A stretch of 17,256 nt of DNA. Origin: Sediminispirochaeta sp. (GTDB lineage Bacteria > Spirochaetota > Spirochaetia > DSM-16054 > Sediminispirochaetaceae). The notes beneath the pieces were generated by a model. It made no database searches, was not told the DNA's origin, and was given only the letters and a program-made list of their open reading frames with translations. The position numbers were made by a program, and so were the translations under genes. The DNA lies in contig DSBN01000121.1 of the NCBI GenBank assembly GCA_011046055.1, forward strand, positions 1-17,256, given 5' to 3'. This document shows, one piece after another, positions 7,121-13,425 of this stretch. Each line of letters opens with the position of its first letter. The stretch's first letter is position 1.

Positions 7121-8032
7121 TCAAGCTCGCAACTCCACCAGGGCGTACTTGAAGTGCCGTGGCAGGGGGGCACGAAACTCGCGGCGGTCCTTCGTTCCGG
7201 GTAGTCGGATTCGTATGCTCGCGGCGTGCAGCATCAGGCTGTACTGCACGAACTCTCCTCCCGGACGACCGTAGATCGGATCGCCTACGATCGGGTGTCC
7301 CAGCGAAGCCATGTGAACCCGAAGCTGATGGGTGCGCCCGGTTTTCGGTCTCAGCTCGACCAGGCACGCTCCCCGGAGTCTTCGCAGAACCCGGTATTCG
7401 GTGACCGAGGCCTTACCGTCCGGTCGCTTCCAGGTGAAGCGTTTGCGGTTATGGGGGTCGCGGGCGATGGGGTGGTCGACCACTCCTTGCTGCTTCGGCA
7501 GGTGGCCTTTGACCAAGGCCAAGTAGCGTTTTTCTACCTTTTTTTTGGCGAATTGCCGGGCGAGAAAGTTCAACGACTCGGGGTCTTTGGCCGCCACGAT
7601 TATGCCGGAGGTATCCTTGTCCAACCGATGGACTATCCCCGGACGTGAGCTCTCCCCGCCGAATCGCTCCTCCAGTCCGGCGATGTGATGCAGAAGCCCC
7701 TGGACCAAGGTCCCGCTGTAGTTGCCCGCCGCTGGGTGGACCACCATCCCCTGAGCCTTGTTCAGCACGATGCAGTGCTTATCTTCATAGACGATATCCA
7801 GGGGCAGTTTCTCCGCCTTGATCTCCGTCGCCGGGGGCGGTCCGTAGCGGATCAACAGGTGATCTTGGGAATGCAGGGTTTTGCTGAGCTTGGCCTCTTT
7901 ACCGTTCAGAAAGACTTGGAAGTCCCGCTGCCTCATTTGACTTCGGCTGCACAGCTCCAGATACTCGGCGATATACCGGTCGATCCGTAACCCTTCGGCC
8001 CCTTCTTCACGCACCCAGACCTCCCGCTCCAA
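7121..8032 (-). CDS. rluD: RluD/RluA-family 23S rRNA pseudouridine synthase
   Basis: A 303-residue protein with an N-terminal S4 RNA-binding segment (about 14-62, RIDRYIAEYL and FLNGKEAK) and a pseudouridine synthase domain. The catalytic motif HRLDKDTSG is at 135-143 with Asp138, and the RTHQLRVH motif at 233-240. It converts uridine to pseudouridine in ribosomal RNA, by homology in the helix 69 region if it is RluD proper; the paralogue RluC cannot be excluded. The start is a TTG at 8032, one base after the stop of the upstream gene, with GGAG six bases before it. No in-frame ATG lies near enough to keep the S4 domain, so the rare TTG start is well supported. It is the last gene of the yggS operon and converges on the MBL-fold gene ending at 7083. 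Confidence 0.92.
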   Translation of the reverse strand: MEREVWVREEGAEGLRIDRYIAEYLELCSRSQMRQRDFQVFLNGKEAKLSKTLHSQDHLLIRYGPPPATEIKAEKLPLDIVYEDKHCIVLNKAQGMVVHPAAGNYSGTLVQGLLHHIAGLEERFGGESSRPGIVHRLDKDTSGIIVAAKDPESLNFLARQFAKKKVEKRYLALVKGHLPKQQGVVDHPIARDPHNRKRFTWKRPDGKASVTEYRVLRRLRGACLVELRPKTGRTHQLRVHMASLGHPIVGDPIYGRPGGEFVQYSLMLHAASIRIRLPGTKDRREFRAPLPRHFKYALVELRA

Positions 8033-8033
8033 A

Positions 8034-8432
8034 CTATTCTCCGGTTCTCCCAGTTTTCCTCTCTTCTATGAAATAATCCACCAAGGCGATCACCAACGAG
8101 AGGGAGATACTCACCCCTATTCTAGCGGCTACGGTCTCCTGCTTGTACACCTCCTTCTGACCGGAGGTGCTGAAAAAAAGAGGCAGGTAGGCCGAGTCGA
8201 AATCATTGGCCGCGTAGGCGTAGAGGTCGAAGCCGATCGAACTAAGGAGAAAGGATATGGGTATCGAGCCGAAAAAAATCGTCTCGAATCGGCGCAAACC
8301 GTGCGCCCAGTCGGGAAACTCCTCGGGTTTGTACGGCTCGTAGCTATCGCCACTACTTTGAGAAGAAATCGGTACCGCTAAGGCGAATACAAAAACCAGC
8401 ACCCACACCCAACGTTTCGACGGAGCGTCCAT
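8034..8432 (-). CDS. Small membrane or exported protein of unknown function, 132 aa
   Basis: No known domain is recognised. The N-terminus (SKRW followed by about 16 hydrophobic residues ending at ISSQSS) reads as a signal peptide or signal anchor with a plausible signal peptidase I site. Two later hydrophobic segments are likely membrane spans: about 53-75 (FFGSIPISFLLSSIGFDLYA) and about 102-120 (AARIGVSISLSLVIALVDYF). The C-terminus is short and charged. The ATG at 8432 lies three bases after the yggS stop, with only a weak GGAG eleven bases upstream, and the stop is one base before the rluD TTG. It is thus embedded in a three-gene operon. Proteins of this kind between housekeeping genes are common in spirochaetes, which is recollection rather than something the sequence proves. 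Confidence 0.75.
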   Translation of the reverse strand: MDAPSKRWVWVLVFVFALAVPISSQSSGDSYEPYKPEEFPDWAHGLRRFETIFFGSIPISFLLSSIGFDLYAYAANDFDSAYLPLFFSTSGQKEVYKQETVAARIGVSISLSLVIALVDYFIEERKTGRTGE

Positions 8433-8435
8433 TGG

Positions 8436-9131
8436 CTAACGAGCTCCAAACAGCGCCGTACCGACCCGCACCATCGTGGATCCCTCCAGGACCGCCCACT
8501 CAAAGTCCCCGGTCATGCCCATGGAGAGCTCCCGCAGGTCGAGCTCCGTATAACGACGCCGAGTCTCTTCAAAAAGTTCCCTCAGATAGGCAAAGGCCGA
8601 TCGAACTTCAGTCTCGTTGTCGGTCAGTGGACCGATGGTCATCAAACCCCGAATCCGCAGATGGGGAAGCTCGGCGATTTTTTCAATATCTCGAAAAAAG
8701 AGGTCCCGGTCACGGTACCCGCTTTTCGACTCCTCACCGCTGGTGTTGTACTCAAGATAGATATCCATCTGCTTTTCCGCCGCCGCGCAGCGCTTCTCCA
8801 GCTCCCAGGCGGTCTTGAGTTTGTCGATGGACTGCACGCAACGGGCCACATCCACGGCTTTCTTGGCCTTGTTGCTCTGCAGGTGTCCTATTATATGCAG
8901 CTCCGCGTCATCGTAGAAGTTGCTGAACTTCTCCACCGCCTCCTGCACGCGGTTCTCCCCGAACAGACGGAGCCCCGCCCGGTAGGCTTCCTCCACGACT
9001 TCGCTGCTTTTAGTTTTGGTCACCGCCATCAGTCGGATATCTTCGGCTTTTCGACCCGCCCGCGCGGCTGCCTGCTCAATCCTCCGTCGCACCGCTTCTA
9101 GGTTCTTCGCAATACTATCCATGCCACCCAT
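8436..9131 (-). CDS. yggS: YggS/PROSC-family PLP homeostasis protein
   Basis: A 231-residue PLP-binding TIM-barrel protein, the normal size. The PLP lysine lies in MAVTKTK (K39). The typical family stretches LFGENRVQEAVEK, HIIGHLQSNKAKK, GLMTIGP, SMGMTGDFEWAV and VRVGTALFGAR follow in order. The canonical SMGMSxD motif is here SMGMTGD, a mild change. YggS proteins bind PLP without a known reaction and keep vitamin B6 and amino-acid pools balanced in the cytoplasm. The start is either the ATG at 9131 (after GGTGGT) or one three codons later at 9122; I keep the first. It leads the operon yggS-membrane protein-rluD. An extended -10 promoter candidate lies at 9221-9229. Confidence 0.95.
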   Translation of the reverse strand: MGGMDSIAKNLEAVRRRIEQAAARAGRKAEDIRLMAVTKTKSSEVVEEAYRAGLRLFGENRVQEAVEKFSNFYDDAELHIIGHLQSNKAKKAVDVARCVQSIDKLKTAWELEKRCAAAEKQMDIYLEYNTSGEESKSGYRDRDLFFRDIEKIAELPHLRIRGLMTIGPLTDNETEVRSAFAYLRELFEETRRRYTELDLRELSMGMTGDFEWAVLEGSTMVRVGTALFGAR

Positions 9132-9220
9132 AATACCACCGTCGACGAACTATGAGAAGTACGTTGTTGAGCTCAGAGTCAACCTACGGCTCAATTGAGA
9201 AGGACAGCCGAGAATCAGCG

Positions 9221-9229
9221 AGTATACCA
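9221..9229 (-). promoter_or_regulatory. Putative extended -10 promoter of the yggS operon
   Basis: On the minus strand TGG-TATACT (9229-9221) fits an extended -10 element, five of six bases in the hexamer. No good -35 lies 17 bases upstream, which extended -10 promoters can tolerate. Transcription would start near 9214, leaving a leader of about 80 bases that contains a small GTTGA/TCAAC inverted repeat (9165-9182 region). Confidence 0.4.
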
Positions 9230-9278
9230 TTGTCTCCCTTTTCATTTTTCTTCCAAGATTAGTCAATTCCAACGGGTC

Positions 9279-9307
9279 TTGATAAACACCTCTTCTATAA
9301 ATAATAT
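9279..9307 (+). promoter_or_regulatory. Putative promoter of the arylsulfotransferase gene (predicted leaderless)
   Basis: TTGATA (9279-9284), exactly 17 bases, then TAATAT (9302-9307). The hexamer ends six bases before the ATG at 9314, so the transcript would begin at about the start codon. No Shine-Dalgarno sequence lies between them (AGCGCA only). Confidence 0.5.
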
Positions 9308-9313
9308 AGCGCA

Positions 9314-10801
9314 ATGAAGCCAAAGAAAATACTCTTAATCCTGCTGACTATCTTAGTTCTTCTTTCGATCATTGGGTATAGGGTCCTTCGCCCTATTCGG
9401 GTATCGGTGAAACTCGCGGAGAAGGTCCCCCTCGCCGCTGAAGCTGCAATCAACACCAACGAGCCTTCGCGTATAACCGTTCGTATCTTTGGTCGTGACG
9501 GAGAGGATCTGGAACACGATTTTGACTCGGTGTCGAAAAAACATCGAGTACCGATCTTGGGGCTATATCCAGACTACAAAAATCGCCTGGAGATCAGAGC
9601 ACAAAGCGCCAATGGGGAGACTTTTACCGAAGTTGTTGAGATAGAGACGGAAGCACTACCCGACTACTACCCCGATATTCGAGTTGAACGGTTGCGGTCC
9701 GAAGAGATATCCCCGGGGATGCTCTTCATGCACCTGGGACACTACGACGATGAGGGCGGCTTTCACCCCCTGGCCTCGGCGATCGACCGCTACGGCCGGG
9801 TTCGATGGTTCTACGACGGTGATTTCGGCCACCTGCTCCGCCGTCTGGACAACGGAAACCTCTTGATCCACCGGGACGACAGCCTGGTCGAAATAGACAT
9901 GCTCGGTAGGGAGACCGGTAAAACCTGGAGCCTCGAGACCGGGGTGCACCACGACGCGGTGGAGACTCCCGACGGCAACTTTCTCGTCTTGACCTCAGCC
10001 CAGGATTCCTTCGACGACGGGGTGGTGGAGATAGAGCGGGGCAGCGCGGATGTAATTCGCGGATGGGATTTTCGCCGGATCCTCGACCCAGAGCGCCCCC
10101 GTCAGCCCTTGAACTTGGAAGAGAAGGATTGGCTCCACCTGAACGGAATAGACTATGAGCCCCGCCGCGACTCATTCGTCGTCTCGGGCCGCGACCAGAG
10201 CGTGGTAGTCAAGCTCGACCGTAAAAACGGTCAGATCGAATGGATTCTGGGCAACCACCGCTACTGGAAGGAGGAGTTCAAGAATTACCTGCTTAAGCCC
10301 GCGGGCGAAGCTTTCGAATGGCCCTGGGGACAACACGCCCCGATGTTTCACCCCGAAGATCCGAACCGGATCCTGATCTACGACAACGGAAACGAACGCT
10401 CTTACGACGATCCACTGGGTCCCGAGGAGAGCTACTCCCGGGCGGTGGAGTACCGAATCGATCCTCAAACCATGGAGATCGAGCAGCTGTGGGAGTACGG
10501 CCGACGATACGGCTCTCGCTATTACACCCCCTTCATCGGTGATGCCAACTACCTGGCGGGAGGCAACCGATTGGTATGCTTCGGCGGTATCACCCGCGAT
10601 TTGGATGGTGCGCCCATGGAGATATTCGATTTCGAGGCCGGTGAGATCAATCGAATGAAGATTTCCGCGGTGATCGTCGAAGTGAGCTCCGATTCTCCGG
10701 CAGAAGAGATATTCCGAGTTCGTCTGTACGACGACGATAACAGCTCCTACCGCGGGTATCGCAGCTATCGGGCGGAGAAAATGTCTCTCTATCCGAACTA
10801 G
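9314..10801 (+). CDS. Membrane-anchored arylsulfate sulfotransferase (ASST family)
   Basis: A 495-residue protein. Residues 5-24 form a single hydrophobic span after MKPKK, an uncleaved signal anchor placing the rest in the periplasm. An N-terminal beta domain (~30-115, NTNEPSRITVRI) precedes a six-bladed propeller. ASST landmarks are present: HHD at 212-214, WLHLN with H275, SGRDQS with R293, GQHAPMF with H341 (equivalent of the transient sulfo-histidine) and the DNGN stretch at 357-360. ASST moves sulfate from one phenol to another without PAPS. Only one cysteine (in RLVCFGG) is present, so the disulfide of the enterobacterial enzyme, made by DsbL/DsbI, cannot form, and no dsb genes are nearby. 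The start is the first ATG, without a Shine-Dalgarno site. The natural substrate is unknown. Confidence 0.9.
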   Translation: MKPKKILLILLTILVLLSIIGYRVLRPIRVSVKLAEKVPLAAEAAINTNEPSRITVRIFGRDGEDLEHDFDSVSKKHRVPILGLYPDYKNRLEIRAQSANGETFTEVVEIETEALPDYYPDIRVERLRSEEISPGMLFMHLGHYDDEGGFHPLASAIDRYGRVRWFYDGDFGHLLRRLDNGNLLIHRDDSLVEIDMLGRETGKTWSLETGVHHDAVETPDGNFLVLTSAQDSFDDGVVEIERGSADVIRGWDFRRILDPERPRQPLNLEEKDWLHLNGIDYEPRRDSFVVSGRDQSVVVKLDRKNGQIEWILGNHRYWKEEFKNYLLKPAGEAFEWPWGQHAPMFHPEDPNRILIYDNGNERSYDDPLGPEESYSRAVEYRIDPQTMEIEQLWEYGRRYGSRYYTPFIGDANYLAGGNRLVCFGGITRDLDGAPMEIFDFEAGEINRMKISAVIVEVSSDSPAEEIFRVRLYDDDNSSYRGYRSYRAEKMSLYPN

Positions 10802-10810
10802 AGCTGCATC

Positions 10811-10834
10811 GAGAGTTTGGCGCTCTCCATTTTT
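10811..10834 (+). terminator. Weak candidate intrinsic terminator after the arylsulfotransferase gene
   Basis: A short stem GAGAG (10811-10815) / CTCTC (10823-10827) with a seven-base loop is followed after two bases by TTTTT (10830-10834). The stem is only five pairs, so termination may be partial. Confidence 0.4.
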
Positions 10835-10871
10835 CAAACTAAAAATACTCAAAAAAACTTTTAACCGGTCC

Positions 10872-10888
10872 CTATATATGGTATATAG
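10872..10888 (+). promoter_or_regulatory. Perfect inverted repeat over the -10 region of the beta-helix gene (operator-like)
   Basis: CTATATA (10872-10878), TGG, TATATAG (10882-10888) is a perfect 7-bp dyad 17 bases ahead of the ATG at 10906. It contains TATAGT (10884-10889), a five-of-six match to a -10 box. A TTTAAC lies 18 bases upstream of that. A protein binding the dyad would compete with RNA polymerase. AT-rich repeats of this size also arise by chance. Confidence 0.35.
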
Positions 10889-10905
10889 TGGTAGAGGTAT
10901 AAAGG

Positions 10906-11697
10906 ATGAAATATCACAAGAGTGCATATAAAAACACATGGCTACGCACATTGCCTTTTCAAATGGTATTAACGATAGTTTTCTACCTATTTTACGCCTT
11001 GGTTTTCGGCCTGAGTATCGTACCGTCGCTGCATCTCGTCTCCATCGGTATTCGTCGCTTCCGTCCTTTTGCAAGTACCGCCTTCATCAATTATCTTCTA
11101 TTCGGCTTCTACTGCGGTTTTGCCCTATTCGCCTACTACATCAGTTCGATCTTTGTGATTGGTGTTGGAATGAGGGTAAGCTCTTTGGGTATCAAACCGG
11201 GCCGTTATCCCGCGGGCTCTCTCATGGTGACCAGATGGATGATTCACAACGGTTTCTATGGGATGGCCAAAACAATGTTTCTCCCCATGATCAAGGGGAC
11301 CGGTTTCGCCAACCTCTTCTTCCGTATAGCCGGAGCCAAGATCGGCAAAAGAGTCAGAATAAACTCCGGATCGCTGGTGGACTGTTACTTGTTGGAGTTG
11401 AACGACAACGTGATCGTCGGCGGAGACGCGATGATCACCTGCCATATAGTGGAAAACAACCATCTGATACTGGAGAGAGTAAAAATAAAAAGAGATTCCC
11501 TCATCGGTGCGCGATCCTATATTACGCCGGGGGTAGAGGTCGGTGAAAAAAGTATCATCGGAATCTTTTCTTACATCAGGAAAGGTACCAAAATAGCTCC
11601 TCACAGCAAGATCACCAGTCTAGCGGCAATACCACTGCGTCAGGCACGCGAAATTGAGAAGGGACTCGATAAATTTTACCTGCGGCATGAACGGTAA
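10906..11697 (+). CDS. Membrane-anchored left-handed beta-helix (hexapeptide-repeat) acyltransferase-like protein
   Basis: The 263-residue product has two strong hydrophobic regions, about 17-47 and 60-90, likely membrane spans with both ends cytoplasmic. An amphipathic linker follows, then a left-handed beta-helix from about 140 to 240. Hexapeptide pattern is visible in IGKRVRI, DNVIVGGDAMI, DSLIGARSYITPGVEVGEKSIIG and GTKIAPHSKI. The segment FLPMIKGTGFANLFFRIAGAKIGKRV resembles the C-terminal module of Pls/poly-lysine-type synthetases and of CapG-like acetyltransferases, where a multispan part carries a beta-helix. Catalytic identity is not established: the usual active-site His of hexapeptide acetyltransferases may be H180 (TCHIVE) but this is a guess. 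The ATG has GAGG eight bases upstream. It lies 104 bases after the sulfotransferase and may share an envelope role. Confidence 0.78.
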   Translation: MKYHKSAYKNTWLRTLPFQMVLTIVFYLFYALVFGLSIVPSLHLVSIGIRRFRPFASTAFINYLLFGFYCGFALFAYYISSIFVIGVGMRVSSLGIKPGRYPAGSLMVTRWMIHNGFYGMAKTMFLPMIKGTGFANLFFRIAGAKIGKRVRINSGSLVDCYLLELNDNVIVGGDAMITCHIVENNHLILERVKIKRDSLIGARSYITPGVEVGEKSIIGIFSYIRKGTKIAPHSKITSLAAIPLRQAREIEKGLDKFYLRHER

Positions 11698-11731
11698 GCA
11701 CTCGTCTTTTTTCCATCGGTATTGAAGAGAC

Positions 11732-12379
11732 TCACACCCCGTCGGGAAAGAGGAGCTTCTGACTGTCGCGGAGCCTCGCCTCCACTCCGTCCAGTATACG
11801 GTGAAGATCTTCGGAGTTTTTGACAAAATCCAGCTCGTCCCCGGGCACCGACAGGACCGGCGCCAGGTCGAAGCCGTCGATCCACTGCTGGTAGAGGCGG
11901 TTCAAGTTTTCCAAATAGTCCGGAGCGATATCGGCTTCGAACTCTCGACCGCGCTGGGCAATCCGACGCTGCAGCGTGTGCACCGAAGCCTGCAGATAGA
12001 TCACCAGGTCCGGTACCGGGAGCAGCTGGGTGAACAGATGGTAGAGCTCCCGGTAGCTGCGATAGTCGTCATCGTCCATCAAACCGCCTTCATAGAGGTT
12101 TCGGGCAAAGACCTCGGCGTCCTCGTAGATCGATCTGTCCTGGACCACCGAATGGGGGTCACCGGCCAGGCTGTGATGAGACTTCACCCGGTGGGTCATA
12201 AAAAAGACCTGCGAATGGAAGGACCAGCGACGCATGTCCCGGTAGAACTTCTCCAAATAGGGATTTTGTGCCACCGGTTCGTAGTAGGCCTTCCAGCCGA
12301 AACGATCGCAGATCATCGACACCAGGGTCGACTTCCCGGCGCCGATATTCCCGGCCACCACCAAATGTTTTTTATCCAT
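11732..12379 (-). CDS. Deoxynucleoside kinase (dNK/dGK-dCK family)
   Basis: A 215-residue cytoplasmic kinase that phosphorylates deoxynucleosides for nucleotide salvage. P-loop GNIGAGKS at 10-17; E34 followed by PVAQNPYLEKFY, the substrate-binding segment; DRSIYEDAEVFA at 81-92 with the conserved DRS (E/DRS motif); LIDLV-like strand PVPDLVIYL near 121-129; and an arginine-rich lid RRIAQRGREFE at 138-148. These match the bacterial deoxyadenosine/deoxyguanosine kinase family; which base it prefers cannot be told by eye. The ATG at 12379 has GAGG eight bases upstream. A TGT-TATAAT extended -10 promoter lies about 30 bases upstream. The gene stands alone, converging on the beta-helix gene with 34 bases between. 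Confidence 0.93.
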   Translation of the reverse strand: MDKKHLVVAGNIGAGKSTLVSMICDRFGWKAYYEPVAQNPYLEKFYRDMRRWSFHSQVFFMTHRVKSHHSLAGDPHSVVQDRSIYEDAEVFARNLYEGGLMDDDDYRSYRELYHLFTQLLPVPDLVIYLQASVHTLQRRIAQRGREFEADIAPDYLENLNRLYQQWIDGFDLAPVLSVPGDELDFVKNSEDLHRILDGVEARLRDSQKLLFPDGV

Positions 12380-12407
12380 TGAAACAATTCCTCAGTTTGA
12401 TGAGGCG

Positions 12408-12436
12408 ATTATAACAAAGCAAGCCTGGGGAGAAAA
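12408..12436 (-). promoter_or_regulatory. Promoter of the deoxynucleoside kinase gene
   Basis: On the minus strand a perfect TATAAT (12413-12408) is preceded by TGT (12416-12414), an extended -10. The -35 position 17 bases upstream reads TTTTCT (12436-12431), weak. Transcription would start near 12401, giving a leader of about 22 bases with the Shine-Dalgarno GAGGAA inside. Confidence 0.6.
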
Positions 12437-12469
12437 GTGATATAGATATTCAGCTCCAGGTCGTTTTTT

Positions 12470-12499
12470 TTTCCACGCACCCATGGCTTATGATAAAAT
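12470..12499 (+). promoter_or_regulatory. Putative promoter of the COG1237-type hydrolase gene (predicted leaderless)
   Basis: TTTCCA (12470-12475), 18 bases, TAAAAT (12494-12499). The -10 box matches at five of six positions and ends six bases before the ATG at 12506. AGGG lies only one base before that ATG, too close to serve as a normal Shine-Dalgarno site. Confidence 0.35.
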
Positions 12500-12505
12500 A
12501 AGGGT

Positions 12506-13366
12506 ATGATCGATGTAAAAGATATAGAAATCATCACCTTGAGCGAAAACACCGCCTCCGGCCGTGACCTGCTGGCCGAATGGGGCTTGAGTTTTTTTGT
12601 GCGGATAGCCGATAGGCGGTACCTGTTCGATACCGGTCAGGGGATATCCGCCGCGGTCAACGCCGAGGTGCTCGGGGTGGACCTCAGTCGTGTCGAGGCG
12701 GTACTGCTGAGCCACGGTCACTACGACCATGTGGGAGGTCTGCCCTCCCTGGCGCGGAAGATCAAAAATAGACCGATTCCCGTCTACGCCCATCCGGATA
12801 TATTCGCTCGCAAGTACAGCATCAAGCCCCAAGGCCCGCTTTTTGGTGGTATCCCCTGGGGGAGGGACTATCTGGAGAGTCTGGGTTTCGAGTTTGCGCT
12901 CTCCTCGGCTCCGCGGTACCTGGAGGAGGACCTGATTCTCAGCGGAGAGGTACCGATGGACAGCTCCTTCGAGTCGGTATCGGAGAAACTGCTCCTGAAG
13001 GGCGACGATGGCGCTTTTTCCCAAGACCTGGTGAAGGACGACCAGTCACTGTACCTCCGGACGAACCTGGGGCTGATCATCCTCCTCGGCTGCGCCCATC
13101 GCGGGGTGGTCAACATAGTCCGTCACGCCAAGGAACTCACCGGAGAGAAAAAAATCTATATGCTTCTGGGCGGCACCCACCTCCACGATGCGGAACCGGA
13201 GCGGGTCGAAAAGACCGCCGAGGCGCTCAAAGAGTTGGGAGTGCAGTGGCTCGGGGTCAGTCACTGCACCGGCGGCCGAGCGGCGGTGCATCTGGCCTCC
13301 GTGTTCGAGGCCAAGTTCTTTTTCAACAACGCCGGGACCAGGATAGACCTCCCCTTTTCACCTTAG
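12506..13366 (+). CDS. MBL-fold metallo-hydrolase, COG1237 (dihydropterin-ribofuranosyl-aminobenzene phosphate synthase-like)
   Basis: The 286-residue product is an MBL-fold protein of the COG1237 type. It opens with a short strand region and LFDTGQG (near 40-46), then SHGHYDHVGG at 69-78, the intact metal motif (H70, H72, D74, H75). A long insert follows at ~95-175 (AHPDIF, IKPQGPLFGGIPW). GCAHRGVVNI at 195-204 gives H198, GGTHLHDA near 222-229 and SHCTGG near 252-257. COG1237 is often named for a methanopterin step because of an archaeal member; in bacteria the substrate is unknown, so only the fold and metal site are firm. No signal peptide. Start is the first ATG. It converges on the synthase gene and stands alone downstream of the divergent deoxynucleoside kinase. 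Confidence 0.87.
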   Translation: MIDVKDIEIITLSENTASGRDLLAEWGLSFFVRIADRRYLFDTGQGISAAVNAEVLGVDLSRVEAVLLSHGHYDHVGGLPSLARKIKNRPIPVYAHPDIFARKYSIKPQGPLFGGIPWGRDYLESLGFEFALSSAPRYLEEDLILSGEVPMDSSFESVSEKLLLKGDDGAFSQDLVKDDQSLYLRTNLGLIILLGCAHRGVVNIVRHAKELTGEKKIYMLLGGTHLHDAEPERVEKTAEALKELGVQWLGVSHCTGGRAAVHLASVFEAKFFFNNAGTRIDLPFSP

Positions 13367-13397
13367 TTCCCGGATCATCTGGCCGTCCATCCGTCCG

Positions 13398-13425
13398 GAG
13401 ATTCTCAATGACTTTCGAGAATCTC
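13398..13425. terminator. Strong hairpin between convergent genes (terminator-like, no clear T-run)
   Basis: GAGATTCTC (13398-13406) and GAGAATCTC (13417-13425) form a perfect 9-bp inverted repeat with a 10-base loop, extendable by CCG/CGG across a small bulge. It spans the stop codon of the leftward synthase gene (13407-13405) and sits 31 bases past the stop of the rightward hydrolase. It reads the same on both strands, as a bidirectional barrier would, but lacks a run of T. Confidence 0.5.

Noticed and set aside
7084..7123. GCG-AGCT / AGCT-CGC stem around the rluD stop as a terminator
   Set aside because: Only seven pairs with a three-base bulge and no T-run; could be chance in coding sequence.
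9190..9199. CTCAATTGAG palindrome in the yggS/sulfotransferase spacer as an operator
   Set aside because: Ten bases, no second copy nearby, and not centred on either promoter candidate.
10172..11074. Leftward ORF of 300 aa across the sulfotransferase end and the beta-helix gene start
   Set aside because: It spans two genes on the other strand and the intergenic gap, has no Shine-Dalgarno site and no recognisable motif.
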